In this document: piece after piece, positions 8,147 through 16,653 of the stretch
Layout of the letters: every line of letters starts with the position of its first letter
Numbering within the stretch: position 1 is the stretch's first letter
Assembly (NCBI RefSeq): GCF_000711825.1
Contig: NZ_JONJ01000011.1
Coordinates: 1-64,000 of the forward strand
From: [Clostridium] aminophilum DSM 10710
GTDB taxonomy: Bacteria > Bacillota > Clostridia > Lachnospirales > Lachnospiraceae
Length of the DNA stretch: 64,000 nucleotides
Direction of reading: 5' to 3'
Program-made: the position numbers and the translations under genes
Notes under the pieces: model-generated
Database searches by the model: none
What the model was told of the DNA's origin: nothing
Seen by the model: only the letters and a program-made list of their open reading frames with translations

Positions 8147-9109
8147 ATGAACAGAACAACCGATACCATGAAACTGACCACCGGGGCTATGATCGTCGCG
8201 ATCTTTGGCGTCTTTCTGGTCATCAATCTGCAGACAGGAGGCCTTCTGGCCGGAATTTTCACGTATGTCCTTCCGATTCCGATGGTGGCGTACGGCGCGA
8301 AGTACGGTTTGAAGAGCAGTGTTCCGGTGTTTATCTGCATGGCGATTGCCGCATTTCTGATCAGCCCGTTCACCACCTTCTTCTATGCGATCGCCGGCGC
8401 TTTCATCGGCCTCGTGTACGGCGCCTGCATTCACCGGAGGATGGACATGACGAAGGCGCTTCTGATCGTGATGGCGATCGCGGCGATCTCGGAACTGGCC
8501 GCAACCCTGTGTCTCAGTTCAGTGTCCGGGTATGATCTCGGGCAGCAGGTGACGGAAATGCGGTCCATGATGGATCAGACCTTCGGGTCGGCCGGCGTGG
8601 TGATGCCGGAGAATATGATGGAGGGGCATTTCCTTCTTCAGATGATGATCCTTGGCGTGGCGATGATGGGCGTGATGGAGGGATTCATCGTATCCCGTCT
8701 GAGTCTGATCGTGCTTCGCCGGCTTCGGATACAGGTTCCGGCGCCGACGCCGATCCGGGATATCTATCCGCCGAAATGGACCGGATATGTCGCGCTTGCC
8801 GCGTCCTTCGGATACATGGTGTCCTTTTCCCAGCCGCTCGCGGAAGGTCCGCTACAGGGAATGATCCAGTCTGTCGGCATGGTCGGGTATATGTATCTGA
8901 TTCTCTTCGGCATGACGGCCATCGGACTTCTGGTACGACGGTATTGGGGAAAGGGAGGACTGCTCACGGTTCTGGCGTGCATGACCGGTCTGATGTTCTT
9001 TTCCGCCGGCGTGCTCGTCATGGGATTTTTCTATGTCTCCGCGGGATATCATAAGAATCTGGCAGAGGCAATCCGGAAGAAAGAAGAAGCGCGCGCAAAT
9101 GAAGGATAA
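8147..9109 (+). CDS. DUF2232 (YybS-like) polytopic membrane protein
   Basis: 320 residues from ATG 8147 (AGGATAGAAAA upstream); an earlier alternative start at 8099 is less likely. Around eight hydrophobic segments run through the protein, with short loops such as IHRRMDMTK and a charged C-terminus (EAIRKKEEARANEG). It resembles the DUF2232/YybS family, whose members look like substrate-binding S-components of energy-coupling transporters but are not functionally assigned. It is followed by a very strong terminator and is probably transcribed alone or with the upstream lipoprotein. Confidence 0.7.
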   Translation: MNRTTDTMKLTTGAMIVAIFGVFLVINLQTGGLLAGIFTYVLPIPMVAYGAKYGLKSSVPVFICMAIAAFLISPFTTFFYAIAGAFIGLVYGACIHRRMDMTKALLIVMAIAAISELAATLCLSSVSGYDLGQQVTEMRSMMDQTFGSAGVVMPENMMEGHFLLQMMILGVAMMGVMEGFIVSRLSLIVLRRLRIQVPAPTPIRDIYPPKWTGYVALAASFGYMVSFSQPLAEGPLQGMIQSVGMVGYMYLILFGMTAIGLLVRRYWGKGGLLTVLACMTGLMFFSAGVLVMGFFYVSAGYHKNLAEAIRKKEEARANEG

Positions 9110-9114
9110 TTCAG

Positions 9115-9165
9115 GGTATTCCTGCAGTGGTATAAGCTGCGGGAATACCTTTTATTTTATTTTTG
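9115..9165 (+). terminator. Strong intrinsic terminator
   Basis: 13-bp stem GGTATTCCTGCAG / CTGCGGGAATACC with one G-T pair and a 9-nt loop, followed by a T-rich run TTTTATTTTATTTTT. Confidence 0.92.
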
Positions 9166-9183
9166 CGTCAGCGGGAATCTTTC

Positions 9184-9212
9184 TTTACATTCCGGAACCG
9201 GTTGGGTATGAT
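9184..9212 (+). promoter_or_regulatory. Putative promoter of the double dehydratase operon
   Basis: TTTACA (9184-9189), a 17-bp spacer, then TATGAT (9207-9212), just after the terminator of the preceding gene. The implied leader is about 110 nt and AT-rich. No T-box or leader peptide was recognised in it. Confidence 0.6.
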
Positions 9213-9330
9213 GTGAATAGTATTAGTCTGAGTTATAAATAAACAAGAAGAATATAAATATCAGATATATAAATTCATTCCCGGTATAAACGGTGAGAAT
9301 CCGGCGAAGACTGGGCGAAGGAGGACAAGC

Positions 9331-9804
9331 ATGGGAAAAGTATTTCTGTTCGGAAAGGATGTGGATACGGACCAGATCATCGCGTCGCAGTATCTGCTGT
9401 ATCCGACGGTTGAGGAGATGAAGGAGCACACATTTGAGTCTCTGGATACGGAATTTGCAAAGAACGTAAAGCCCGGGGATTTTGTCGCGGCGACCGATAA
9501 CTTTGGCTGTGGTTCCTCGAGGGAACAGGCGCCGGCGGTGCTGAAAGCGCTGGGCGTCAGGGCGGTGTTTGCGCGGTCATTTGCCCGCATTTTCTACCGG
9601 AACTGCATCAATATCGGACTTCCGGCCATTGTCTGTCAGGACCTCTGTGATCATGTAAAGACCGGCGATGAGATCGAACTGGATATGGCGAAGGGAACCG
9701 TGACGGCCGGCGGAGTGGCCTATGCCTGCACAAAGCTTCCGGAGCATCTGCAGAATATTCTGAACCAGGGCGGACTGATCGCGTCTTTGGATAAGGACGC
9801 ATGA
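9331..9804 (+). CDS. Isopropylmalate dehydratase-family small subunit, pair 1
   Basis: 157 residues, the compact archaeal/clostridial LeuD/HacB type. ATG 9331 follows GAAGGAGGA. Recognisable elements are the start GKDVDTDQIIASQYLL, the substrate loop [12 protein letters not shown] and SFARIFYRNCIN. It forms the swivelling domain that closes over the Fe-S large subunit encoded next. The family isomerises 2-isopropylmalate, homocitrate/homoaconitate, or methyl-substituted malates. Substrate specificity lies partly in the loop after DTDQII, and I cannot assign it. It is the first of four dehydratase genes arranged small-large-small-large. Confidence 0.9.
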   Translation: MGKVFLFGKDVDTDQIIASQYLLYPTVEEMKEHTFESLDTEFAKNVKPGDFVAATDNFGCGSSREQAPAVLKALGVRAVFARSFARIFYRNCINIGLPAIVCQDLCDHVKTGDEIELDMAKGTVTAGGVAYACTKLPEHLQNILNQGGLIASLDKDA

Positions 9805-9902
9805 ATGTGTTAACGGCTGCGAAGCAGGCGTGTCACATATTTTGCAATCCGGGTTATGAAGAATAAAAGGCTGTAACAGATAACACACGAGGAGTGACCA
9901 TT

Positions 9903-11153
9903 ATGGGAATGACGATAGCGGAGAAGATCGCGGCGAGAGCGGCGAAAACATCGGAGACAAAAGCCGGAGAGATCCACACGGTGGAACTGGATTATCTGAT
10001 GAGCAATGACGGAACAACGCATCTGACCATCGATATGTACCGGAAACTGAAGCACCCGCGGATTGCGGACAAGGACAAGCTCGTATGGATCGTGGATCAC
10101 AATGTTCCGTGCGACAGTCCGAAGACGGCGGCATCCCAGAAAAAGATGCGGGATTTCGCGAAAGAAAACGGAATCCGTTTCCACGAGGGAGAGGGAATCT
10201 GCCATCAGATCATGATTGAAAAATATGTCTGCCCGGGACAGCTGGTTTTCGGCGCGGACAGCCACACCTGCGCATACGGTGCGGTGGGAGCCTTTGGAAC
10301 CGGCGTCGGGTGCACGGATTATCTCTACGGTATGGTGACGGGGCAGTCCTGGATCATGGTTCCGGAGACGCTCCGGTTCAATCTTCACGGTAGACTTCGC
10401 GACGGAGTGACCGCCCGCGACCTGATCCTCACGATCATCGGAAAAATCGGTGCGAACGGAGCAAATTACAAGGCAATGGAGTTTGCCGGCGACGGCATGA
10501 AGAATCTGACGATGAGCGACCGCATCTCGATCTGCAATCTCTGCGTGGAGGCCGGTGCGAAGACGGCGCTGATGGAGACGGATGAGATCACGCTCGAGTA
10601 TCTGAAAGAGCACGGAGACCGGAAGCCGGCTGCGGCATTTGCCAGCGATCCGGACGCGGTCTTCGCCGGAGTCTATGAGATCGAGCTCGGCGAGATCGTT
10701 CCGGTAGTGGCAAAACCGCATTTTGTGGACAATATCGCACCGGCGGGGGAAGTGAAGGGCGTGGCGATCAACGAGGCATTTCTCGGCTCCTGCAACAACG
10801 GACGGATCGAGGATCTTCGGCTTGGCGCATCCATTCTCCGCGGCCGGAAGGTTTCCCCGAACGTCCGGTTCCTGGTGGTTCCGGCGAGCCGGGAGGTCTA
10901 TCTTCAGGCACTCGAAGAAGGACTGCTTTCGGTATTCTCCGAGGCGGGCGCGATCATTATGAATCCGAACTGCAGCGTCTGCTGGGGGAGCTGTCAGGGC
11001 GTCATCGGAAAAGGAGAGGTGCTGATCAGCACCGGAACCCGCAACTTTAAGGGAAGAGCGGGAGACAAGGATTCGTTCGTCTATCTCGGATCGGCGGCGA
11101 CCGTCACGGCATCGGCGGTGAAGGGGGAGATCTGCACGGCAGATCAGCTGTAA
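9903..11153 (+). CDS. Isopropylmalate dehydratase-family large subunit, pair 1
   Basis: 416 residues from ATG 9903, placed 8 nt after GGAG; a GTG at 9894 overlaps that site. It is an aconitase-fold subunit. Active-site and cluster elements are [40 protein letters not shown] and [13 protein letters not shown], which carries the last two Fe-S ligands. Two features depart from common LeuC: CNNGR replaces the usual CTNGR, and CSVCWG replaces CGPCLG. The GxCHQ motif is seen in homoaconitase/dimethylmalate dehydratase-like members. These differences, and a second complete pair downstream, suggest a specialised substrate. It ends 14 bp before the next small subunit. Confidence 0.88.
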   Translation: MGMTIAEKIAARAAKTSETKAGEIHTVELDYLMSNDGTTHLTIDMYRKLKHPRIADKDKLVWIVDHNVPCDSPKTAASQKKMRDFAKENGIRFHEGEGICHQIMIEKYVCPGQLVFGADSHTCAYGAVGAFGTGVGCTDYLYGMVTGQSWIMVPETLRFNLHGRLRDGVTARDLILTIIGKIGANGANYKAMEFAGDGMKNLTMSDRISICNLCVEAGAKTALMETDEITLEYLKEHGDRKPAAAFASDPDAVFAGVYEIELGEIVPVVAKPHFVDNIAPAGEVKGVAINEAFLGSCNNGRIEDLRLGASILRGRKVSPNVRFLVVPASREVYLQALEEGLLSVFSEAGAIIMNPNCSVCWGSCQGVIGKGEVLISTGTRNFKGRAGDKDSFVYLGSAATVTASAVKGEICTADQL

Positions 11154-11167
11154 AAAAGGAGAAAATG

Positions 11168-11662
11168 ATGGAACAGTTTACAGGAAAAGTGTGGGTCCTC
11201 GGTGACGACATCGATACCGATATCATCATGCCGACGGAATATCTGGCTTTAAAGACCATTGACGATATGAAACCGTATGCATTCTCACCGCTCCGCCCGG
11301 AACTGGCCGGTCAGATCGCCCCGGGGGACATCATTGTGGCAGGCAAGAATTTCGGTTGCGGCTCTTCGCGCGAGCAGGCGCCGGAGGTCATCAAGGCACT
11401 CGGCATCCGCGCGATCATTGCAAAATCCTATGCGCGGATCTTCTTCCGGAATTCCATCAACAACGGCCTTCTTCTGATCGAAAATGACGGGATTCAGAGC
11501 GACGTGAAGGAAGGCGATACGCTCACGGTGTCGGTCGGCGAGAAAATCGTCCGCGAAGGGAAGGAATATCCGATCACGGAACTGCCGCAGAATCTTCTGG
11601 ATATTCTGGAAGCCGGCGGACTGGTCCGGGCGATGCAGAAGCTGAACGGAATCGAGGTGTGA
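11168..11662 (+). CDS. Isopropylmalate dehydratase-family small subunit, pair 2
   Basis: About 164 residues. ATG codons occur at 11165 and 11168, with AAAAAGGAGAAA just upstream. Motifs are [31 protein letters not shown] and [19 protein letters not shown]. The IIMPTEY loop resembles that of HacB/LeuD proteins of methanogens and clostridia. It pairs with the large subunit beginning 1 bp after its stop. Compared with the first small subunit it has a longer C-terminal extension ([19 protein letters not shown]). Confidence 0.9.
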   Translation: MEQFTGKVWVLGDDIDTDIIMPTEYLALKTIDDMKPYAFSPLRPELAGQIAPGDIIVAGKNFGCGSSREQAPEVIKALGIRAIIAKSYARIFFRNSINNGLLLIENDGIQSDVKEGDTLTVSVGEKIVREGKEYPITELPQNLLDILEAGGLVRAMQKLNGIEV

Positions 11663-11663
11663 G

Positions 11664-12938
11664 ATGGGCGAGACGTTAATTGAGAAAATTCTTCGGGCGA
11701 ACACCGGCAGGGAAACGGTGAAAGCGGGCGATATCGTGACCGTGAACGTGGACCGCTTGATGGTTCATGACATATTCATTCCCTTCGTCAAAGAGAAATT
11801 TGAGGAGATGGGATTCCGGAAGATCTGGGATCCGGAGAAAATGGTCCTGATCTACGATCATCTGGTGCCGGCGAGTCAGCAGGATGACACGAGACATTTC
11901 CATATCGGGGATGCGTTTGCGGAAAAATACGGTCTGACACATGTTCACCGCGCCGACGGCGTATGCCATCAGCTGATGACCGAGGCGGGGTATGTGAAGC
12001 CGGGCAATGTGGTCTTCGGCACCGACAGCCACACCACGACCTACGGCAGCGTTGGGGCATTTTCCACCGGAATCGGATATACAGAGATGGCGTCGGTTCT
12101 CGGAACCGGAAAACTCTGGATCCGCGTTCCGGAGACAATCCGCGTCAACATCACCGGAACCCTTCCGGGCAATGTCACCTCCAAGGATGTGATCCTGCGG
12201 ATTCTGGGCGATATCCGCTCGGACGGCGCGACATACCGGTCACTCGAATTCGGCGGTGATACCGTTGATCATATGTCGGTGGCAAGCCGGATGACCATGA
12301 GCAACATGGCGGTTGAGGCCGGCGCAAAGTGCGGTCTGTTTGCCCCGGACGAAAAGACCTGCGAATATTGTGAGATACCGTATTCCGAAAAAGAGAAGGC
12401 CCTCCGCGCGGATGAAGATGCGGAATACGTGCAGGTCCTGAATTACCGTGCCGAAGAGTTCGTGCCGGTTGCGGCATGTCCGTCTCAGGTGGACAACATA
12501 CGGAATATTTCCGATCTTGCGGGAATTCCGGTGGATCAGGTCTTCATCGGTTCCTGCACCAACGGACGGTTGGAAGACCTTCGGACGGCGGCGGAAGTCC
12601 TGAAGGGAAAGCATATTGCGCCGTTTGTGAAGCTGATCGTGACGCCGGCCAGCCGGAAAATCTATGAGCAGGCGGTGGAAAAAGGTTATATCCGCGCCCT
12701 TGTGGAGGCGGGAGCAATGGTTACGGCGGCGGGCTGCGGACTCTGCTGCGGCCGTGCGGGCGGAATCATGACTGACGGCGAGGTCGTGGTGGCGACCAAT
12801 AACCGTAACTTCCTCGGACGGATGGGCACCTCGAAGGTCAACATTTATCTGGCAAGTCCGAGAACGGCAGCGGCCTGTGCGGCTGCCGGAACGATTGTCG
12901 TACCGGAGGAACGTTGTCAGACTCCCGCTCAGGAATAA
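11664..12938 (+). CDS. Isopropylmalate dehydratase-family large subunit, pair 2
   Basis: 424 residues, with its ATG 1 bp after the preceding stop, so translational coupling is likely. Motifs are YDHLVPASQQ, GVCHQLMTE, FGTDSHTTTYGSVGAF, IGSCTNGRLEDLR and AGCGLCCGRAGG, which carries the cluster cysteines. The CTNGR motif and cluster loop are closer to the ordinary isopropylmalate/homoaconitate enzymes than in pair 1. With leuB and ilvD later in the window, this pair is my first choice for the leucine-pathway isomerase. That choice is inference; the two pairs could be reversed or both serve other hydroxyacids. Confidence 0.88.
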   Translation: MGETLIEKILRANTGRETVKAGDIVTVNVDRLMVHDIFIPFVKEKFEEMGFRKIWDPEKMVLIYDHLVPASQQDDTRHFHIGDAFAEKYGLTHVHRADGVCHQLMTEAGYVKPGNVVFGTDSHTTTYGSVGAFSTGIGYTEMASVLGTGKLWIRVPETIRVNITGTLPGNVTSKDVILRILGDIRSDGATYRSLEFGGDTVDHMSVASRMTMSNMAVEAGAKCGLFAPDEKTCEYCEIPYSEKEKALRADEDAEYVQVLNYRAEEFVPVAACPSQVDNIRNISDLAGIPVDQVFIGSCTNGRLEDLRTAAEVLKGKHIAPFVKLIVTPASRKIYEQAVEKGYIRALVEAGAMVTAAGCGLCCGRAGGIMTDGEVVVATNNRNFLGRMGTSKVNIYLASPRTAAACAAAGTIVVPEERCQTPAQE

Positions 12939-13234
12939 AGGAGGGCAGTGCCGGCGCGCAAAATCTGCGGGGCTCCCTTTCAGGAATCAGGGGATGCGGG
13001 AGCCGGACTCCGCCTGCGGACTTGGTTTATGGGAGAACCGGGAATCGGACCGGTTTGCCGGCGTTTGTTTCATACACGGGAGACCGTGATTCGTCACCCG
13101 GAAAACTGTGGTTCATCACCGATGATAACAACAAAATCTTGCGGTACAAGTAAAGATTAGATTATATTAACAAAAGTTGTTATACAATATGAAAAGCGGG
13201 ATGAATGTTTTTTGACTGAAGCGGGTGAATACAG
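12939..13234 (+). other. Non-coding gap with one dispersed repeat
   Basis: The 296-bp gap between the dehydratase operon and the LytTR gene has no convincing ORF. It carries a copy of the palindromic intergenic repeat (12980-13024). An AT-rich stretch near 13160-13190 includes TATACAAT and a small inverted repeat TAACAAAAGTTGTTA; it probably contains the promoter of the regulator gene. Confidence 0.6.
12980..13024 (+). repeat. Dispersed intergenic repeat, family 1 copy
   Basis: Matches the pattern TCAGG(g)ATgAGG-GATG-gGAG, then a palindrome CTCCGC-CT-GCGGACTT. It is related to copies at 16494-16619 and 35073-35120. Confidence 0.65.
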
Positions 13235-14041
13235 ATGAAGAACGAAGAAGCAGAGAAGATACTGGATCTTTCCAGACAGGTAATACGGACGTTCTGGAGC
13301 GGCCAGCCGGAGTTGTATCTGAATCATCTTCATCCGGAAGTGTCTTTTATCGGGCCTGCGGACGGCGTAAACGTGAACGGAAGAGAAGAACTGAAGAAAC
13401 TGGCTCTGAAGATGAGCCGGTCCATGCCGAAGATCTTCATCAGCAGCGATCGGTATGAGATGCTGCATTATGACAGAGATGCCTGTATTGTGGCGGCGTA
13501 TTACACGACGCACACGGATCCGAAAAGCCATCAGATTCTTCGGGAAAACAAGCGGTGCACGCTGGTATGGATCCGCGGGGGCGATACCTTTCTTCTGCTT
13601 CATGCTCACGTTTCGGACGGACATCATATGCTGCACGGGGATGAGTCTTTCCCGATCGCGGCCGGACAGGAAACGTATAATTACATGATGGAGCTGATGC
13701 GTCAGCGCGGTGATTTTGTCAAGATTACGGTGCGGGATACCGAAGGCGTGACGCATGTCATCTCGGAGAATGATATTCTTCTGATTCAGACGGAAGGAAA
13801 TTACACGACAATCCGTTGTTTTGACCGCAATGTCCGGATCAAGCGTCCATTGAAATACGTGAGAGAACTTCTTCACACGGAGATTTTTGTGGAGGTGAGC
13901 CGGAATACGATGATCAACGGAGATTATGTCGAGCGGATCACCGGGGATATCGTGAGTCTGATTGACAAGACCGAGATCCGGATCTCGTCACGAAAGGTAA
14001 ATTCGGTGCTGAAGGTCATCCGGAATCTGACCAATATCTGA
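13235..14041 (+). CDS. NTF2/SnoaL-like sensor fused to LytTR DNA-binding domain
   Basis: 268 residues. Residues about 1-130 look like an NTF2-like (SnoaL/DUF4440) cone-shaped domain: RQVIRTFWSGQPELYLNHLH, VSFIGPADG and VNVNGREELKK are typical of that fold. Residues about 165-265 form a LytTR domain (LLIQTEGNYTTIRCFDRN, LKYVRELL, FVEVSRNTMINGDYVERI). LytTR domains are usually joined to a receiver or a membrane segment, so this is a one-component regulator with a possible small-molecule pocket. It is single, not obviously in an operon, and its target is unknown. The downstream phosphofructokinase has its own promoter. Confidence 0.78.
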   Translation: MKNEEAEKILDLSRQVIRTFWSGQPELYLNHLHPEVSFIGPADGVNVNGREELKKLALKMSRSMPKIFISSDRYEMLHYDRDACIVAAYYTTHTDPKSHQILRENKRCTLVWIRGGDTFLLLHAHVSDGHHMLHGDESFPIAAGQETYNYMMELMRQRGDFVKITVRDTEGVTHVISENDILLIQTEGNYTTIRCFDRNVRIKRPLKYVRELLHTEIFVEVSRNTMINGDYVERITGDIVSLIDKTEIRISSRKVNSVLKVIRNLTNI

Positions 14042-14081
14042 TGGGAATCGGACCGGCAATGCACGGTATTTTCTATGCGGG

Positions 14082-14110
14082 GGGACAGGGGCTGCGGCCG
14101 CTGTCCCTTT
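14082..14110 (+). terminator. Intrinsic terminator after LytTR gene
   Basis: Stem GGGACAG / CTGTCCC enclosing a GC-rich loop with further pairing, followed by TTTCT. Confidence 0.65.
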
Positions 14111-14128
14111 CTCTGTCCCTTTGTTCTT

Positions 14129-14158
14129 TTGACAGGGTTTTCTCTCTTGTGTTATTTT
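14129..14158 (+). promoter_or_regulatory. Putative promoter of PPi-phosphofructokinase
   Basis: TTGACA (14129-14134) with an 18-bp spacer to TATTTT (14153-14158). The start site would fall at about 14165, inside the inverted repeat described next. Confidence 0.6.
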
Positions 14159-14159
14159 A

Positions 14160-14193
14160 TGTCATGGAAATTTCTTTTTACAATCCCATGACA
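14160..14193 (+). promoter_or_regulatory. Inverted repeat over the predicted start site
   Basis: Perfect 8-bp arms TGTCATGG (14160-14167) and CCATGACA (14186-14193) lie around an AT-rich centre, immediately downstream of the putative -10. The placement fits an operator for a repressor or a 5' leader hairpin. Confidence 0.45.
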
Positions 14194-14238
14194 TTTCAGG
14201 TTTTTTCCATTATGTTCAGCTGTAGGAGGATACGATAT

Positions 14239-15492
14239 ATGAAAAATCTGCTTGTAGCACAGTCCGGCGGCCCGACGGCAGCCATCAATGCGACCCTTGC
14301 CGGTATTATCGAGGCGGCGGTATGGAGTGATAAGGTCGACCGGATCTTCGGTGCCGATTACGGTATTCAGGGAGTGCTGGAGGAGAAATTCATCGACCTG
14401 ACCAAAATCGGAAGCAATGAGAAAATTCTCGATCAGCTGAGCACGACTCCGAGTGCGGCACTCGGTTCCTGCCGTTACAAGCTGAAAGATCCGAAAGAGG
14501 ATCCTTCCGAGTTTCAGAAAATTATCGATATTTTCCACCGGTTTTCCATTGCATATTTTGTATATATCGGCGGAAATGATTCCATGGATACCGTGTGGAA
14601 ACTTTCCGCGTACATGAAGGCCCACGGCGTCGATGATATTACGGTGGTCGGCGCTCCGAAGACCATCGACAACGACCTTTACGGCATTGATCACTGCCCG
14701 GGCTTCGGAAGTGCGGCAAAATACATTGCGACTTCCTGTGCGGAACTGGAGCGGGAGATTCAGGTTTATGATACCCCGTATGTCATCATTGTCGAGATGA
14801 TGGGACGCAATGCCGGCTGGCTGACTGCGGCCGCGGCGCTGGCGGAAGGTCGAAACGGCGGTGTTCCGTATCTGATCTATCTGGAGGAGAGACCGTTCTC
14901 GATTGAACGGATGATCGGCGATATCCGCGAAAAGCTGGAGACAAATCAGGGAATCATTGTGGCGGTCAGCGAGGGAATCCACGACGGGAACGGGAAATTC
15001 ATCTCCGAACTCGGAACCCAGCATCAGTATCTGGATGCATTTGGACACAGCATTACCTCCGGTGCGGGAAAGGTTCTTGAGGAGGCGGTCAAGGAACACA
15101 TCGGATGCAAGGTCCGTTCCATCGAACTCAATCTTCTCCAGCGATGCGCGGGTCACCTTCTGAGTGCAACGGACATTGAAGAGTCCAGAAAACTCGGCAG
15201 CAATGCCGTGAAGATCGCACTCCGGGGCGGATCGGGACGGATGTCGTCCCTGAAGCGGGAGCCGGGAGAGGAGTACAGCGTCATTTACACGGAAACGCCG
15301 ATCACCGAGGTGGCAAACCGTGAGAAGAAGGTTCCGCAGAAGTGGATCAATGAAGCCGGAAACGGCGTGAAGAAGGAGATGATCGATTACCTTCTTCCGC
15401 TGATCCAGGGCGAGGAGCGGTGCCGTTATGAGGACGGCGTTCCGAAATACGTCATTTTGAAAAATTATGCAAAGACCGGAAGAATGAGCTGA
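14239..15492 (+). CDS. pfp: Diphosphate-dependent 6-phosphofructokinase
   Basis: 417 residues from ATG 14239 (TAGGAGGATACGATAT upstream). It phosphorylates fructose 6-phosphate. N-terminal QSGGPTAAINATLAG, GGNDSMD and PKTIDND are the donor/substrate motifs. The Asp in GGNDS and Lys in PKTIDND replace the two glycines of ATP-dependent enzymes, a known determinant of pyrophosphate use. MMGRNAGWLTAAAAL binds fructose 6-phosphate. This type works reversibly in glycolysis in many anaerobes. The gene stands alone between its own promoter and a UUCG-capped terminator. Confidence 0.93.
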   Translation: MKNLLVAQSGGPTAAINATLAGIIEAAVWSDKVDRIFGADYGIQGVLEEKFIDLTKIGSNEKILDQLSTTPSAALGSCRYKLKDPKEDPSEFQKIIDIFHRFSIAYFVYIGGNDSMDTVWKLSAYMKAHGVDDITVVGAPKTIDNDLYGIDHCPGFGSAAKYIATSCAELEREIQVYDTPYVIIVEMMGRNAGWLTAAAALAEGRNGGVPYLIYLEERPFSIERMIGDIREKLETNQGIIVAVSEGIHDGNGKFISELGTQHQYLDAFGHSITSGAGKVLEEAVKEHIGCKVRSIELNLLQRCAGHLLSATDIEESRKLGSNAVKIALRGGSGRMSSLKREPGEEYSVIYTETPITEVANREKKVPQKWINEAGNGVKKEMIDYLLPLIQGEERCRYEDGVPKYVILKNYAKTGRMS

Positions 15493-15818
15493 GCTTCCGG
15501 CAATCCCGATTGCGGCGCATGGCGGAGACAGAGGATGCAGAAAAGCAGCCCCGGTCTTTTGCTGGGGGAAAAGCGCTGAATGGAAAATGTATAAATATAT
15601 ATTATAAATGTATATTCTGAGCAGACGGGCAGTTCCTTCGGGGACTGCCTGTCCTTATGCCGCCGCTCTGGTGCGGACTTTGTTTCTGTACAAAAGGTAT
15701 GGAACGTGATAAACTATCCTTTATGGTGTCGTACTGTGCCCAAAAGAGAATGCGGGCTTCAGACGGCATCCGAGATGTACAGACAATACCGTTTGAGATA
15801 CAGAAACAGGATAATCAG
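15493..15818 (+). other. Non-coding gap between pfp and HAD gene
   Basis: No supported gene. It contains the pfp terminator and an AT-rich stretch at 15583-15615 (TATAAATATATATTATAAATGTATA). A TGCGGACTTTGTTTCTG at 15672-15688 resembles the tail of the dispersed repeat family. An open frame from 15657 runs into the HAD gene but lacks a ribosome site and coding character. Confidence 0.55.
15624..15656 (+). terminator. Terminator-like hairpin with UUCG loop after pfp
   Basis: 13-bp stem (GACGGGCAGTTCC / GGGGACTGCCTGTC) capped by TTCG; only two T residues follow, so termination strength is uncertain. Confidence 0.6.
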
Positions 15819-16481
15819 ATGATAAAGGCAAAACAATACCGGGCAGTTATTTTTGATCTGGACGGAACACTGTTAAATACGTCCCGCGGCGTATTCTCCA
15901 GTGTCCTCTATATGGCGGAGAAGATGGGATATCCGGAACCGGATCCCGGCGTTCTCCGGACGTTCATCGGACCGCCAATTCGGGATTCGGTCAGGCGTGT
16001 CTGGGGAGTGGACGATGATGAGGCCGTGAGGGCACATCATTTCTTCCAGGAAGCCTATATCGGCGGCGATGCACTGAAGACGGACCAGTATCCGGGAATG
16101 ATGAATCTTCTCCGGGCTCTCCGCGACCGGGGGATCCGGATCGGCGTCGCGACGCTGAAACCGGATGAGCAGGCAAGAAGAGTGCTCGGAAACTGCGGCA
16201 TTGCGCCGTTGATCGACCATATCTGCGGTACGGACATAACCGGAATGGGATCGAAGGAATCCCGGATCCGCAACTGCCTGGAGGCGTTCGGAATTCCGGC
16301 AGCGGAGGCCGTGGAGATCGGCGATACGCTTTATGACGCGGAGGGCGCGCATGCGGCCGGAGCGGATTTTCTGGCCGTCCTCTACGGATTCGGACCGGAT
16401 ACCATCGAGGAATGGGAGAGCGCGGGGCCGGTCTTCTGCGCGAAGGACACGGACGAGATCCGGAATTATCTTCTGGGATAA
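15819..16481 (+). CDS. HAD-superfamily phosphatase (phosphoglycolate phosphatase-like)
   Basis: 220 residues from ATG 15819. The longer open frame to 15657 has no coding character. Motif I is VIFDLDGTLLNTS (nucleophile and acid aspartates), motif II is the Thr in GVATLKP, the Lys is in GSKESR and motif III is EIGDTLYDAEGA. The four-helix cap after motif I is typical of subfamily IA (Gph/PgmB). It hydrolyses a small phosphorylated metabolite; substrate not assignable. It is followed by the 40-bp tandem repeat and has no operon partner. Confidence 0.85.
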   Translation: MIKAKQYRAVIFDLDGTLLNTSRGVFSSVLYMAEKMGYPEPDPGVLRTFIGPPIRDSVRRVWGVDDDEAVRAHHFFQEAYIGGDALKTDQYPGMMNLLRALRDRGIRIGVATLKPDEQARRVLGNCGIAPLIDHICGTDITGMGSKESRIRNCLEAFGIPAAEAVEIGDTLYDAEGAHAAGADFLAVLYGFGPDTIEEWESAGPVFCAKDTDEIRNYLLG

Positions 16482-16493
16482 GCGGAATTCTTC

Positions 16494-16619
16494 TCAGGGA
16501 TGAGGAGATGGAGACGAAGTCCGCGATCTTCCCTCAGGGATGAGGAGATGGAGACAAAGTCCGCGGACTCACATCAGGGATGAGGAAGTGGGAGCGAAGT
16601 CCGCCTGCGGACTTTGTCC
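16494..16619 (+). repeat. 40-bp tandem repeat (3 copies) of dispersed family 1
   Basis: Units start at 16494, 16534 and 16574, each opening TCAGGGATGAGGA and ending AAGTCCGC. The last unit is completed by the palindrome AAGTCCGC-CT-GCGGACTT. The first two units are nearly identical over about 30 bp and the third is more diverged. It lies between the HAD phosphatase and the polysaccharide cluster. Confidence 0.85.
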
Positions 16620-16653
16620 CGACAGTATGGAATGACGAAAGAAGGATTTGAAA

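Noticed and set aside
9213-9330. T-box or leader-peptide attenuator before the dehydratase operon
   Set aside because: No leucine-rich leader ORF, T-box sequence or terminator/antiterminator pair could be found in the 110-nt leader.
15657-15818. 54-residue N-terminal extension of the HAD phosphatase
   Set aside because: No ribosome site, Cys/Arg-rich non-coding composition, and motif I sits at the normal position when starting at 15819.
16494-16619. CRISPR-like array
   Set aside because: Three adjoining 40-bp units without unique spacers, and no cas genes in the window.
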